Below, in pieces: positions 21,641-30,383 of a stretch of DNA of 36,370 nucleotides. Location: the NCBI GenBank assembly GCA_017447805.1, contig JAFSMR010000001.1, positions 1 through 36,370 on the forward strand, written 5' to 3'. The notes beneath the pieces were generated by a model. It saw only the letters and a program-made list of their open reading frames with translations. It did not search any database and had not been told where the DNA came from. Within the stretch, counting starts at the first letter, position 1; every line of letters starts with the position of its first letter. Source of the stretch: Kiritimatiellia bacterium. GTDB taxonomy: Bacteria > Verrucomicrobiota > Kiritimatiellia > RFP12 > UBA1067. A program made the translations under genes and the position numbers.

Positions 21641-22462
21641 ATGTCAGTGAAAGAAGATGAAGATATAGTCGCAAAGGCGATGCGCGAAATGGCCGCGGCG
21701 AAGAGCAGCGAGACTAGGGCGCAAAACATTGCAAAGAAGGTCCCTGATTTGCAGGCAGAGGGGCTCGTCAAGATTTATGGCGATAGAACGGTAGTGAATG
21801 GAATGAGCGTTGCCTGCTCTTGCGGTGAAGTCGTAGGTTTGCTCGGGCCCAATGGCGCCGGCAAAACAACTACCTTCTACATGATTGTAGGGCTGGTCAA
21901 GCCAGATGGCGGAAAGATAATTTTCCGCGATAACGATATTACTCGCCTGCCTGTATTCATGCGCGCGAGGAAAGGGCTTGGATATCTTGCACAGGAAGCC
22001 TCGATTTTCCGCAAATTATCCGTATGGAACAATGTAATGGCGATTCTGGAAACCCTTCCAATGTCTTCGAAGGCGCGCAAGGAACGCGCGGAAGAATTGC
22101 TTTCGCCATTTGATTTGATGAAGGTCGCAAAGCAACCCGCCTATACGCTATCCGGGGGAGAGCGTAGAAAACTCGAAATCGCGCGTGCCCTCGTCAGAAA
22201 CCCTGCGATATTGATGCTGGACGAACCTTTCGCAGGCGTCGACCCGCTTTCGGTAAGCGAAATACAAGATATCGTCAGAAAGCTCGCAAAGCAAGGTCTC
22301 GGCATTATAATAACCGACCACAATGTCCGCGAAACTCTATCTGTAGTAGACCGCGCATATATGGTAAGCGACGGCAGACTTCTGAAGGAAGGCACTCCCG
22401 CGACTCTCGTTGCCGATCCTGAGGTTCGCGCCAGATACTTGGGGGATGGATTTAGGATGTAG
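21641..22462 (+). CDS. lptB: LPS export ABC transporter ATPase
   Basis: The 273-aa ATPase has Walker A GPNGAGKTT (69-77), Q118, signature LSGGE (170-174), Walker B LMLDEP with D194/E195, and H227. GVDPLSVSEIQ matches LptB. It powers extraction of LPS from the inner membrane with LptFG (not in this window). The first 35 residues, charged and helical, are an extension absent from E. coli LptB. It follows lptA by 18 bp. Confidence 0.95.
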   Translation: MSVKEDEDIVAKAMREMAAAKSSETRAQNIAKKVPDLQAEGLVKIYGDRTVVNGMSVACSCGEVVGLLGPNGAGKTTTFYMIVGLVKPDGGKIIFRDNDITRLPVFMRARKGLGYLAQEASIFRKLSVWNNVMAILETLPMSSKARKERAEELLSPFDLMKVAKQPAYTLSGGERRKLEIARALVRNPAILMLDEPFAGVDPLSVSEIQDIVRKLAKQGLGIIITDHNVRETLSVVDRAYMVSDGRLLKEGTPATLVADPEVRARYLGDGFRM

Positions 22463-22521
22463 CGAAAAAGGAACGAAATTTACCAACTCTTCAAACACGA
22501 AAAAACGAAAGGAGTAAAATA

Positions 22522-22857
22522 ATGAGCATAGAAGTAACAATGCGCCATAGCGATGTAAGGATTGAAGCGCTGAAGGAATACGCCGAAAAGAGAATGGCAA
22601 AGCTCAAGGAGAATTTTCCTAAAGTGACGAAAGTATCGATTGTCATCGATGTCGACGTCAAGAAGCACATGTACATGGCCGAAGTTATCGCGAACCGTCT
22701 TGGGGAAGTCGCGGTAGGCGCGAAGGAATTTTCCGAAAGCGCCAAGAGCGTGATTGATACTGCGGCGGCTCGTGCAGAACGCCAGCTCCTGAGAATGCGC
22801 GTAAAGGCCCGCAAGGGGACCGTTCGCAAGCAGCGTGCAGCTTCGGCAAAGAATTGA
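22522..22857 (+). CDS. hpf: Ribosome hibernation promoting factor (short type)
   Basis: The 111-aa protein has the HPF/RaiA fold: MSIEVTMRHSDVRIEALKEYAEKRM, a central beta strand KVTKVSIVIDVD, and a basic C-terminal helix. It binds the 30S subunit and silences ribosomes in slow growth. It lacks the extra C-terminal domain of long HPF, so it would favour 100S formation only with a partner. AAAGGAG precedes the ATG. It sits between lptB and hprK, much as hpf follows lptB-rpoN in proteobacteria, but rpoN is absent here. Confidence 0.9.
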   Translation: MSIEVTMRHSDVRIEALKEYAEKRMAKLKENFPKVTKVSIVIDVDVKKHMYMAEVIANRLGEVAVGAKEFSESAKSVIDTAAARAERQLLRMRVKARKGTVRKQRAASAKN

Positions 22858-22889
22858 TGCGCCCAAAAAAGCGCGGAAGGATGGCATAA

Positions 22890-23867
22890 GTGGAAGAAAA
22901 GCCCCAGGCAGAATCATTGAGCGCAGTGCCCTTCAGCGTCCGGGATTTCTATGAAGCCGGACGCAAGCGCCTCGCGCTTAAAATTCTTTCTGGCGCTTCT
23001 TTCATGGATCGCATGGTCGAAGAGCCGATTCTGAATCGCCCTGGACTTGCTTTAACCGGTTTTCTTACCGATTTCGAACATAGACGGGTCCAAGTAATCG
23101 GAAACGCGGAAAGTTCATATCTCGCATTCCTGGGCGAAGAAGAAAGCGTAAAGCGGCTAACGGCGATTATGGCAAAGCGCCCGGCTCTCATTGTTCTGAC
23201 GAACTCCAATAAATTGCCGCCTAGCGCGCTAGCGAAAGCGGAAGAATTCGGAGTCGTCGTAATGTCCTCATCGCTCGGCACGCGCCTATTTAGCCACCAC
23301 TCGATATATTTGCTGGAAAGGCTAGGCGCGCCGCGCATGAAGCTTTATGGAACAATGATGGAAGTTTGCGGGCTCGGCGTCCTGTTCGAAGGCGCGCCGG
23401 GGCTCGGCAAAAGTGAAACGGCGCTAGGCTTGATCAAACATGGCTGGGCGCTAATCGCCGACGACCTTACTTGCATCCGAAAAGATTCCGCGCGCGATCT
23501 GCTGTTCGGATCGGCCTGCGATTCTACTGCGGGATACATGGAAATCCGCGGAATCGGAATAATCCATGTCCCCAGCATCTTCGGGGTCGATTCGCTCCGC
23601 GGCGAAAAACGACTCGATTTAGTGCTTACTTTCAAGCCGCTCGATGAAGTGCGCGAGGAAGTAGATAGAATCGGGCAAAAGCATGCGCCACGCGAAATCC
23701 TCGGCGTAAAAGTTCCGAATGTAATCCTGCCGGTCTCGGAAGGACGCGACCTCGTGAATCTGGTCGAAACAGCGGCGCAACAACACAAACTAATCGTGGC
23801 CGGCACCGACCCGGCATCACAACTTTCACAACGCCTGCATAATCTTGCCGGCGCAACACAATCTTAA
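22890..23867 (+). CDS. hprK: HPr kinase/phosphorylase
   Basis: The 325-aa protein starts at GTG 22890. An N-terminal domain (1-150) is followed by the catalytic domain with P-loop GAPGLGKS (168-175), HGWALIADD and the HprK signature MEIRGIGII (217-225). It phosphorylates HPr on serine and can reverse this. The His of the HG motif that usually precedes the P-loop by about 15 residues appears replaced by Y153 (KLYG). It is followed by HPr and enzyme I in the same operon. Confidence 0.93.
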   Translation: MEEKPQAESLSAVPFSVRDFYEAGRKRLALKILSGASFMDRMVEEPILNRPGLALTGFLTDFEHRRVQVIGNAESSYLAFLGEEESVKRLTAIMAKRPALIVLTNSNKLPPSALAKAEEFGVVVMSSSLGTRLFSHHSIYLLERLGAPRMKLYGTMMEVCGLGVLFEGAPGLGKSETALGLIKHGWALIADDLTCIRKDSARDLLFGSACDSTAGYMEIRGIGIIHVPSIFGVDSLRGEKRLDLVLTFKPLDEVREEVDRIGQKHAPREILGVKVPNVILPVSEGRDLVNLVETAAQQHKLIVAGTDPASQLSQRLHNLAGATQS

Positions 23868-23894
23868 TCAAGGCAAACGGAAGGGGAAATCCAA

Positions 23895-24182
23895 ATGGCT
23901 GAAGAAAAAATAACGAGAGAGTTCAAGCTCCTAAACAAATACGGCATGCATGTTCGCCCGGCAGGTCTCTTCGCAAAGACCGCCAGCCGCTATGATGCCG
24001 ATGTCGAAGTAGAGAAAGATGGCAATATAGTCGCCGGCAAGTCGATCATGGCCCTCATGACTCTCGAAGCAACTTGCGGCTCCATACTCAAGGTTACCGC
24101 ATCTGGCCCGGAAGCCGAAGACGTTCTTGACGAACTCGAGGCTCTCGTGGCGCGTAAATTCGACATCCCAGACGAGCAGTAA
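23895..24182 (+). CDS. ptsH: HPr phosphocarrier protein
   Basis: The 95-aa protein has the active histidine H19 in KYGMHVRPAG and the regulatory serine S50 in AGKSIMALMTL, so both phosphorylation sites are present: enzyme I acts on the histidine, HprK on the serine. It is slightly longer than typical HPr at the C terminus. AAGGGG precedes the ATG. No EII permease lies nearby, which suggests a mainly regulatory PTS. Confidence 0.95.
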   Translation: MAEEKITREFKLLNKYGMHVRPAGLFAKTASRYDADVEVEKDGNIVAGKSIMALMTLEATCGSILKVTASGPEAEDVLDELEALVARKFDIPDEQ

Positions 24183-24196
24183 GCCGGCCAAGAGCC

Positions 24197-25966
24197 ATGA
24201 CTACTCTTACAGGTTTGGCAACAGCGCGAGGACTTGCTTGCGGGCCGGTTTTCGTCTATCGCACCGATAACGATATTCCTATTCCGGAATATATCGTATC
24301 TCCAGGCGAAGAAGAAAATGAAATGCTCAAGCTCGAGCATTCCATATCGCAAATACGCAAAGACCTCGAAATAATGATCGATCAGCTTAAACTTCGTACT
24401 GGTCGAAACGATGTAAGAGTATTCGAATGCCATTTGATGATTCTCGAGGATGCCTTTCTTATCGATGAAATAACCAAGCGCATAAAAAAAGATCGCCTCA
24501 ATGCAGAAGCTGCGGTAAAAAAAGTCTTTGCTCTTCACCGCACACAGTTCGAGCGCATGAACGACCCGTATTTCCGCGAGAGAGTTCGTGATCTCGATGA
24601 TGTCGAACGAAGGCTTCTCAAATCTTTAACCGGAGATGCCCGCGAACCTCATCTTGAACTAAAATCCCCTTCCATCATAATTGCGAACGACCTTACGCCA
24701 TCCGAAACTGTTCAATTACCGCGCGAATATGTTCTTGGGTTTGCGACAAATGGCGGCTCGCCAACTAGCCATGTCGCGCTATTGGCGAGGGCGCTGGCGA
24801 TTCCAGCAGTAACGGGGCTTGGAGATATAACATCTCGAGTTGCGCCAGGCGAGACGATTTTGCTGGATGGTTCATCTGGCGTCGTAGAGATAAATCCCGA
24901 CGAGGAATATCTAGCCGCTTTCAAAGCGCAGATCGAACGCGAGCGCGCTTTGACAAACTTGGGAGAAAACTCGAATCCCGCCGGTACGTTGAAAGACGGC
25001 TCTCAAGTAGCGATTCACGCGAATATCCATCCCGGTATTCCACTAGCGGGCTTTCGCGAAAAAGGAGCTCGCGGAGTTGGGCTGTATCGAAGCGAATATC
25101 TATGGCTGAATGCGGAAAAAGAGCCTACTGAAGAAGAGCAATATCAAGCATACTCCGAAGCCGTCCGTTTTACTCGAGCGCTAGGGCCGGACGCCACGAT
25201 TACAATACGCGTTCTCGATATCGGCGGCGATAAGATCGTAAAAGGCATTTCGCAAAAAGAAACAAATCCCTTCCTCGGCAATCGCTCGATACGATATCTT
25301 CTTTCCCATCCCGACGTGTTCAAAACGCAACTGCGCGCAATTCTTCGCGCCTCGGCCGAGGGACATGCTAAAATCATGTATCCGATGGTGAGCTGCATTG
25401 AAGAGTTAAAGGAAAGCGCGAAAATTCTCGCAGAAGTCAAAGCGGCCCTCGAGAAAGAAAATATCCAGTTCGACAAGAACATACAAACTGGCGCAATGAT
25501 AGAAATCCCCAGCGCCGCGCTGAATGCAGAAGAATTTTTGCCGTATGTCGATTTCTTTTCGATAGGGACGAACGATCTTGTCCAATACACCATGGCCGCA
25601 GACCGCGGGAATGAATCTGTCGCCTACCTCTATCAACCGTTGAATCGCGCCGTAATCAAACTCGTAAAAATGACTCTATCGGCGGCGAAGAAAAAAGGGA
25701 TTCCCGTTTCCGTATGCGGAGAGTCTGCCGCCGATCCCGTAATCGGCCCCTACTGGGCGGCGCTTGGAGTCGATGTCCTGTCAATGAGCGCAACATACAT
25801 CCCGGTAATGGCGAAAATTCTCTCCTCGCTCACACGCGCCGAGCTAGATGAATATGCTAGTATTCCAGATTCTCTTCCTGCCGATTCTACATGCAAGGAT
25901 ATAATAGACGCTTGCAAGAACTGGATGCTGAAAAAAATACCGCAATTCGCGGAACTCATCTCATGA
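24197..25966 (+). CDS. ptsI: PTS enzyme I (PEP-protein phosphotransferase)
   Basis: The 589-aa enzyme takes phosphate from PEP on H192 (SPTSHVALLARA) and passes it to HPr. The PEP-binding half shows GLYRSEYLWL, FSIGTNDLVQYTMAADRGN and the catalytic cysteine in VSVCGESAADP. Its length matches the family. It follows ptsH by 14 bp, and its stop overlaps the next start as ATGA. Confidence 0.95.
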   Translation: MTTLTGLATARGLACGPVFVYRTDNDIPIPEYIVSPGEEENEMLKLEHSISQIRKDLEIMIDQLKLRTGRNDVRVFECHLMILEDAFLIDEITKRIKKDRLNAEAAVKKVFALHRTQFERMNDPYFRERVRDLDDVERRLLKSLTGDAREPHLELKSPSIIIANDLTPSETVQLPREYVLGFATNGGSPTSHVALLARALAIPAVTGLGDITSRVAPGETILLDGSSGVVEINPDEEYLAAFKAQIERERALTNLGENSNPAGTLKDGSQVAIHANIHPGIPLAGFREKGARGVGLYRSEYLWLNAEKEPTEEEQYQAYSEAVRFTRALGPDATITIRVLDIGGDKIVKGISQKETNPFLGNRSIRYLLSHPDVFKTQLRAILRASAEGHAKIMYPMVSCIEELKESAKILAEVKAALEKENIQFDKNIQTGAMIEIPSAALNAEEFLPYVDFFSIGTNDLVQYTMAADRGNESVAYLYQPLNRAVIKLVKMTLSAAKKKGIPVSVCGESAADPVIGPYWAALGVDVLSMSATYIPVMAKILSSLTRAELDEYASIPDSLPADSTCKDIIDACKNWMLKKIPQFAELIS

Positions 25967-26835
25967 TCGAAACCAGCGAAGTTCAGCTATTAAAGGTAGT
26001 CGCAAAATCTGGCGCAACGCTTTTGGATAATCGCGCCTCTCCAGGCAACGAACAGCTTAAGCGGACCATCCAAACGACCGGCTTCGAATTTCGCGCTGTA
26101 GAAAACGATTCTTCCGGTCTCTTCGAATTTCTTCTTCCGGTTGCGCAAGAAGCCGCTTTAGGGTTCAACCCTAAAGCCGTAATCGCCGCAACATTTTCGA
26201 ATGAAGTTCGCTTCCCTTCGCTCGCGGTAAGAATCGCCTCTGCACTAGGTCTCGATAAATCGACTCCGGCCTTCGATCTGCAGATGGCTTGCAGCGCATA
26301 TCCTTACGCGATATATCTTGCTTCAAAACTTTCGCGCGATCTTAGCGGCGAAGTTCTTGTAGTCGATGCGGATTTGCAATCTCGCTTTATCGACAGTTCC
26401 GATCTTGCGACATCTCTCGTTATGGATGATGCTGCTTCTGCCACTATCGTGAAAACGCAAGGTTTCGGGAAAAGCTATTTCGATTTCCTATCTTCATATT
26501 CCACAGCGCTTGAATGCCCTTCAACTGGTCCAATCAAGATGGATGGTTTCAAGGTGTTTTCGTTTGTTGCCAGCGACATAGTAAAATTCCTCCGTCCATT
26601 AGGAAGCGATTTCGACTTGTTCATCCCACATCGAGCCAATCTCTATATGGTTCGGCAGCTCGCGAAATCTCTTTCGCTCGAAGATAAACTAGTCGCTGCG
26701 CAATCTCGATTTGCGAACCCTGGCTCCGCATCTATTCCTCTTACCATCGCCTCAAGCGCCGTTAAAGGGCGCGCCCTTCTCGCTGGCTTTGGAGCAGGTT
26801 TTTCCGCCTCGTGCGCGGTTGTGACGATCCTCTAG
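25963..26835 (+). CDS. 3-oxoacyl-ACP synthase III-like protein (FabH-like)
   Basis: The 290-aa protein has the thiolase-fold triad C110 (LQMACSAYPYA), H223 (IPHRAN) and N252 (ANPGSASIPL), plus GFGAGFS near the end. It is about 25 residues shorter than E. coli FabH, and the N-terminal region that forms the CoA-binding site is less clear. It could start fatty acids with a non-acetyl primer or act in a related condensation. ATGA coupling to ptsI is a striking link between carbon-status signalling and lipid synthesis (inference). A longer upstream start inside ptsI is rejected. Confidence 0.8.
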   Translation: MIETSEVQLLKVVAKSGATLLDNRASPGNEQLKRTIQTTGFEFRAVENDSSGLFEFLLPVAQEAALGFNPKAVIAATFSNEVRFPSLAVRIASALGLDKSTPAFDLQMACSAYPYAIYLASKLSRDLSGEVLVVDADLQSRFIDSSDLATSLVMDDAASATIVKTQGFGKSYFDFLSSYSTALECPSTGPIKMDGFKVFSFVASDIVKFLRPLGSDFDLFIPHRANLYMVRQLAKSLSLEDKLVAAQSRFANPGSASIPLTIASSAVKGRALLAGFGAGFSASCAVVTIL

Positions 26836-26843
26836 ATTTTGCT

Positions 26844-27848
26844 ATGGTTAAAAAGTTCTCTTCCAAATCGATTCTTCGCAAATTGTTCTCTGGACTATGC
26901 TCGCAATATTTTGGTCTAGCGGTGCTTTTTTGCGCAGCGCTTGCTATTGCTTTTCCGCAGCGCTTCATATCTTGGCGAGGCATTAAACTCGCGACTCTAG
27001 TCGTTCCGGCAATACAGTTGATAATGTTCGGGATGGGCACAACCCTTTCGTTTGCCGATTTTCAACGCGTCGCCAAGCGCCCGTGGGCCGTCGCAATCGG
27101 AATACTCCTTCAATTTACCGTGATGCCCATTGTCGGCTTTACCTTGGCAAAGACATTTGGACTTTCCGGCGATCTCGCGGCAGGGTTTGTGCTAGTGGGG
27201 TCGGTGGCAGGAGGAACAGCATCGAACGTAATAGCATTCCTCGCCGGCGCAGATGTTGCATTATCTGTTACCATGACATGCTGCTCTACTCTTCTTTCTC
27301 CCCTCGCCACCCCAATCGCAATGAAACTTCTAGCGGGCTGTTTTATCGAAATCGATATTTTGAAAATGATGCTCGAAATATTGAAGGTGGTGATTTTTCC
27401 TGTAGCGGCAGGAGCGCTGGCGCATAGGATTTTTCTTCCTCAATTCACGCGCCACAAAGCGATATGCGATAAAATCCTTTCGGTTATCTCGATGGCTGGT
27501 ATATGTTTCACGATTCTCGCGATTACCGCCCTCGGACGCGATAAGCTTATTTCCGCCGGCCTGCTGATAATTATTGCCGCGATAACCCACAACATATTAG
27601 GATACCTTGGCGGCTATTGGATTACCCGTTTATCTTCACCCATTACGAAACTGAATGAAATCGAGGCGAGAACAATAGCGATAGAAGTAGGCATGCAAAA
27701 TAGCGGCCTTGCCTCGGCTTTAGCGCTTGGTTTATTCGGTAGCGCCATAACCGCGCTTCCGGCCAATATCTTTTCGATTTGGATGAATTTTTCCGGCTCG
27801 GTTTTGGCCAGTATCTGGCGAGCCAAAGCTCGCCCGCCAGCTCGCTAA
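26844..27848 (+). CDS. Bile acid:sodium symporter (BASS) family transporter
   Basis: The 334-aa inner-membrane protein shows about nine or ten hydrophobic segments. Family motifs are GTASNVIAFLAGADVALSV (loop of the crossover) and EVGMQNSGLASALAL, as in BASS transporters that couple sodium to organic anions. The substrate is unknown. It follows the FabH-like gene by eight bases, so it belongs to the same transcript. Its stop overlaps the convergent thiN gene by four bases. A longer upstream start is rejected. Confidence 0.85.
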   Translation: MVKKFSSKSILRKLFSGLCSQYFGLAVLFCAALAIAFPQRFISWRGIKLATLVVPAIQLIMFGMGTTLSFADFQRVAKRPWAVAIGILLQFTVMPIVGFTLAKTFGLSGDLAAGFVLVGSVAGGTASNVIAFLAGADVALSVTMTCCSTLLSPLATPIAMKLLAGCFIEIDILKMMLEILKVVIFPVAAGALAHRIFLPQFTRHKAICDKILSVISMAGICFTILAITALGRDKLISAGLLIIIAAITHNILGYLGGYWITRLSSPITKLNEIEARTIAIEVGMQNSGLASALALGLFGSAITALPANIFSIWMNFSGSVLASIWRAKARPPAR

Positions 27849-28450
27849 TAAGCGATATATACGAGAATCGGACGATTCGTTTTTAGATATAAACGCGATG
27901 AGTTGGTCCTATTCAAAGTAGCCGAGTATAAACTCTTGAATTCCACGCCTTCCAGCGGCCAGACGAGTCCTCGCGAAAATACGCGCGTTTCCTTATCGAG
28001 GGCAAATATGGAAATTGCAGCGCCTTCGGCAACTTCAAGCTCGATTTCATCCTTGACGGGAATGAATCTTCCGTAATTCGTATAAATTTCTATGCCTTCC
28101 TCTGCCGCGAGGAATATATTGCCGAGCGTATGATCTTCACGTTTCCCGCACGCGCCGACTATTACCAAATTGGACCAATCGCGCTTGCGACATACTCTTA
28201 TAGCCTTTGCCAAATCATTGGTCTGCTGTTCATCGATGCGGATTACCTCCGGGCGATTGCCATTTTCTCTCTTCGCAATTGAATCGAGGTCGCCTACTAC
28301 GATATCCGGAGGACGCGAAAATTCTTTTTGATATGCATCTGCCGCGCCATCGCAAGCGACAACTCTTTGCGCCCAAACGAGAAGTTTCATAGCCTCGCTT
28401 CCGGGCAGAGGAAATTCGCCGTTAGCCAATATTACAGTCTTTGAATTCAT
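27845..28450 (-). CDS. thiN: Thiamine pyrophosphokinase
   Basis: The 201-aa protein makes thiamine diphosphate from thiamine and ATP. Motifs are ACDGAAD, VVGDLDSI, DEQQTNDLAKA and GACGKREDHTLGNI, all characteristic. Length is normal. It is the last gene of the DUF3127-prmC-NSS-ruvC-thiN operon and overlaps ruvC as ATGA. Confidence 0.88.
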   Translation of the reverse strand: MNSKTVILANGEFPLPGSEAMKLLVWAQRVVACDGAADAYQKEFSRPPDIVVGDLDSIAKRENGNRPEVIRIDEQQTNDLAKAIRVCRKRDWSNLVIVGACGKREDHTLGNIFLAAEEGIEIYTNYGRFIPVKDEIELEVAEGAAISIFALDKETRVFSRGLVWPLEGVEFKSLYSATLNRTNSSRLYLKTNRPILVYIAY

Positions 28451-29067
28451 TTTCGCCTCATCTCTTTCAGCTCGGCTAGCGATATTGTCGCAAAAGCGCT
28501 TCTCTTCGCACCGCTTTTCGTTTGAGCGGCTACAAGAGAAGCGAGCAAATCGCCTTTACTTCGACTTTTCGAGCCAGCTATATTCTTTGCAAGTAACGGC
28601 AAACTAAGCGCATTCGCATGGCAAATCGCGAGCGCAAGAGCATCGGCGGCATCATTTTGCGGAATTTCATCCAGCTTAAGAAGAGTCTTGACCATCCTCT
28701 GAATCTGATATTTTTCTGCCATTCCATTGCCGCATACCGCCATCTTTACACGCCGGGGCTCATATTCGAAAATTTCGATTTTCGATTTGGCGATTGCCGC
28801 GATTACCGCGCCTCTCGCCTCGCCGAGGAGTAGCATCGTATTCGCGTTTTTGCCATAAATTACTTTCTCGATACTCGCGGCATCTGGCGCCCAGCGTTCG
28901 ATTAGTGCCGAAATCTTATCGTATATCGCTAGTATGCACTCGCCCAGCGGCTTTGATGCGGCATTAGGTATATTCCCCCATTCTAGCGCGCGAAATCTAT
29001 TGCCCTCTACTTCGACTACCCCGTAACCCGTAGAGCGAAGAGATGTATCGACACCAAGAATAATCAT
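28447..29067 (-). CDS. ruvC: Holliday junction resolvase
   Basis: From ATG 29067 the protein is 206 aa. The acidic active site is D7 (GVDTSLRSTGYG), E67 (ASIEKVIYG), D139 and D142 (QNDAADALALAICH). RuvC cuts Holliday junctions with RuvAB. GGAGG lies nine bases before the ATG. The C-terminal 45 residues (about 162-206) form a basic extension beyond the catalytic core. It overlaps the transporter stop as ATGA. ruvA and ruvB are not adjacent. Confidence 0.95.
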   Translation of the reverse strand: MIILGVDTSLRSTGYGVVEVEGNRFRALEWGNIPNAASKPLGECILAIYDKISALIERWAPDAASIEKVIYGKNANTMLLLGEARGAVIAAIAKSKIEIFEYEPRRVKMAVCGNGMAEKYQIQRMVKTLLKLDEIPQNDAADALALAICHANALSLPLLAKNIAGSKSRSKGDLLASLVAAQTKSGAKRSAFATISLAELKEMRRK

Positions 29068-30383
29068 TGCGAGAGACCTCCGACGAGAATCGTGATTATA
29101 AGAAGAGGAATCACATATTTCATATAGGCGAAAAACCATTTTGGCGCGCGCGCAGAAACTTCCATGCGAAATTTTTCAGCTCCCCAACCAAAGCGCCAAG
29201 TCGAGAACAGGCAAATGGCAAGCGCGCCTGTCGGCAACCAAATGTTGGACATCGCGAAATCTTCTTTCGCCAAAACTCCATCGTAAAGAATGCAAGGAAG
29301 CGATGCTATTGCAACAGCCGTAGTAACGATGGGAGCGATAATTTTTCGCTCTAATTTTAATATATCCTTTAGCCCGCCGATTATGCATTCGAATACCGCC
29401 ACTACCGTAGTGAATGCGGCAAAAGCGAGGAATGAGAAAAAGAGAAATCCCCACAGCCTGCCGAAATTAAGATTGCGAAACACCTCCGGCAGCGCGACGA
29501 ATATCAAGCCTTGACCTTCCGAAGGCGCAATATTGCATGTATAGCAAATCGGGAATATCACTAGCCCCGATATTATCGCAACTGCCGTATCTATTACGAT
29601 AATTACGGCAGTATCGATAGCTAGATTTTTCGATCGCTCTACATACGAGCCGAAAATCGTCATGCAACCAACCCCTACCGAAAGCGTGAAGAAAGCTTGT
29701 CCCATCGCAAGCATGGTATTTCGCAAAGGGTGCGACATGAATTTCGTCGCATCAGGATAGAGATAGAATTTCAAACCTTCCTTCGCGCCAGGTAGCATAA
29801 GCGCTTTGGCCGCAAGCAACACGAGGATCGCCAAAAGCGAGACCATTAATATTTTTGTAACTCTCTCTACTCCTTTAACTACGCCAGCCATGCACACCAA
29901 GCCTGCAAGGAGAACGACAAAAAGCATATTGAAAGCGCAAAGGGCCTTATTGGCCATAAGTGCGTTGAAGGCAACCGAGCAATCGCCTAGCGCGGCTACT
30001 CCGCCGCCGCGAAAATAATCCACCGCAAATTTCAAAAGCCATCCAGCGATATCGGTGTAATATATCATCAAAAGAAAATTGCCGGCAAAAATCGCGCCGC
30101 CAATGATTCGCCAAAACGTGCGGTGCTTCTTGACTTCATTTTCGCCGCTAGATAGCGTCGGCAGCGCAGATGCGATACCCGATTGCGCCGCTCGCCCTAT
30201 CGCGAGTTCCGCCAAAAGAAGCGGATAGCCGAGCAAGACGAGAAACACGATATAGACAAGAACAAACATCGCGCCGCCGTTTTCGCCTACTATATACGGA
30301 AAGCGCCATACATTGCCTAGCCCTACCGCGCAGCCTGCCGCCAGCATCAAAAAGCCGAATCTCGATTTCAGATGCTCCCTCAT
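29064..30383 (-). CDS. Sodium-dependent transporter, NSS (SNF) family
   Basis: The 439-aa membrane protein opens with the family signature AAGCAVGLGNVWRFPYIVGENGG (TM1) and has about 11-12 hydrophobic segments, matching bacterial NSS members of 11-12 TMs such as the tyrosine/tryptophan transporters. The substrate is probably an amino acid, driven by sodium. It sits in a chain of overlapping genes (prmC before, ruvC after, ATGA on both sides). It may be a housekeeping passenger in this operon. Confidence 0.92.
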   Translation of the reverse strand: MREHLKSRFGFLMLAAGCAVGLGNVWRFPYIVGENGGAMFVLVYIVFLVLLGYPLLLAELAIGRAAQSGIASALPTLSSGENEVKKHRTFWRIIGGAIFAGNFLLMIYYTDIAGWLLKFAVDYFRGGGVAALGDCSVAFNALMANKALCAFNMLFVVLLAGLVCMAGVVKGVERVTKILMVSLLAILVLLAAKALMLPGAKEGLKFYLYPDATKFMSHPLRNTMLAMGQAFFTLSVGVGCMTIFGSYVERSKNLAIDTAVIIVIDTAVAIISGLVIFPICYTCNIAPSEGQGLIFVALPEVFRNLNFGRLWGFLFFSFLAFAAFTTVVAVFECIIGGLKDILKLERKIIAPIVTTAVAIASLPCILYDGVLAKEDFAMSNIWLPTGALAICLFSTWRFGWGAEKFRMEVSARAPKWFFAYMKYVIPLLIITILVGGLSQ

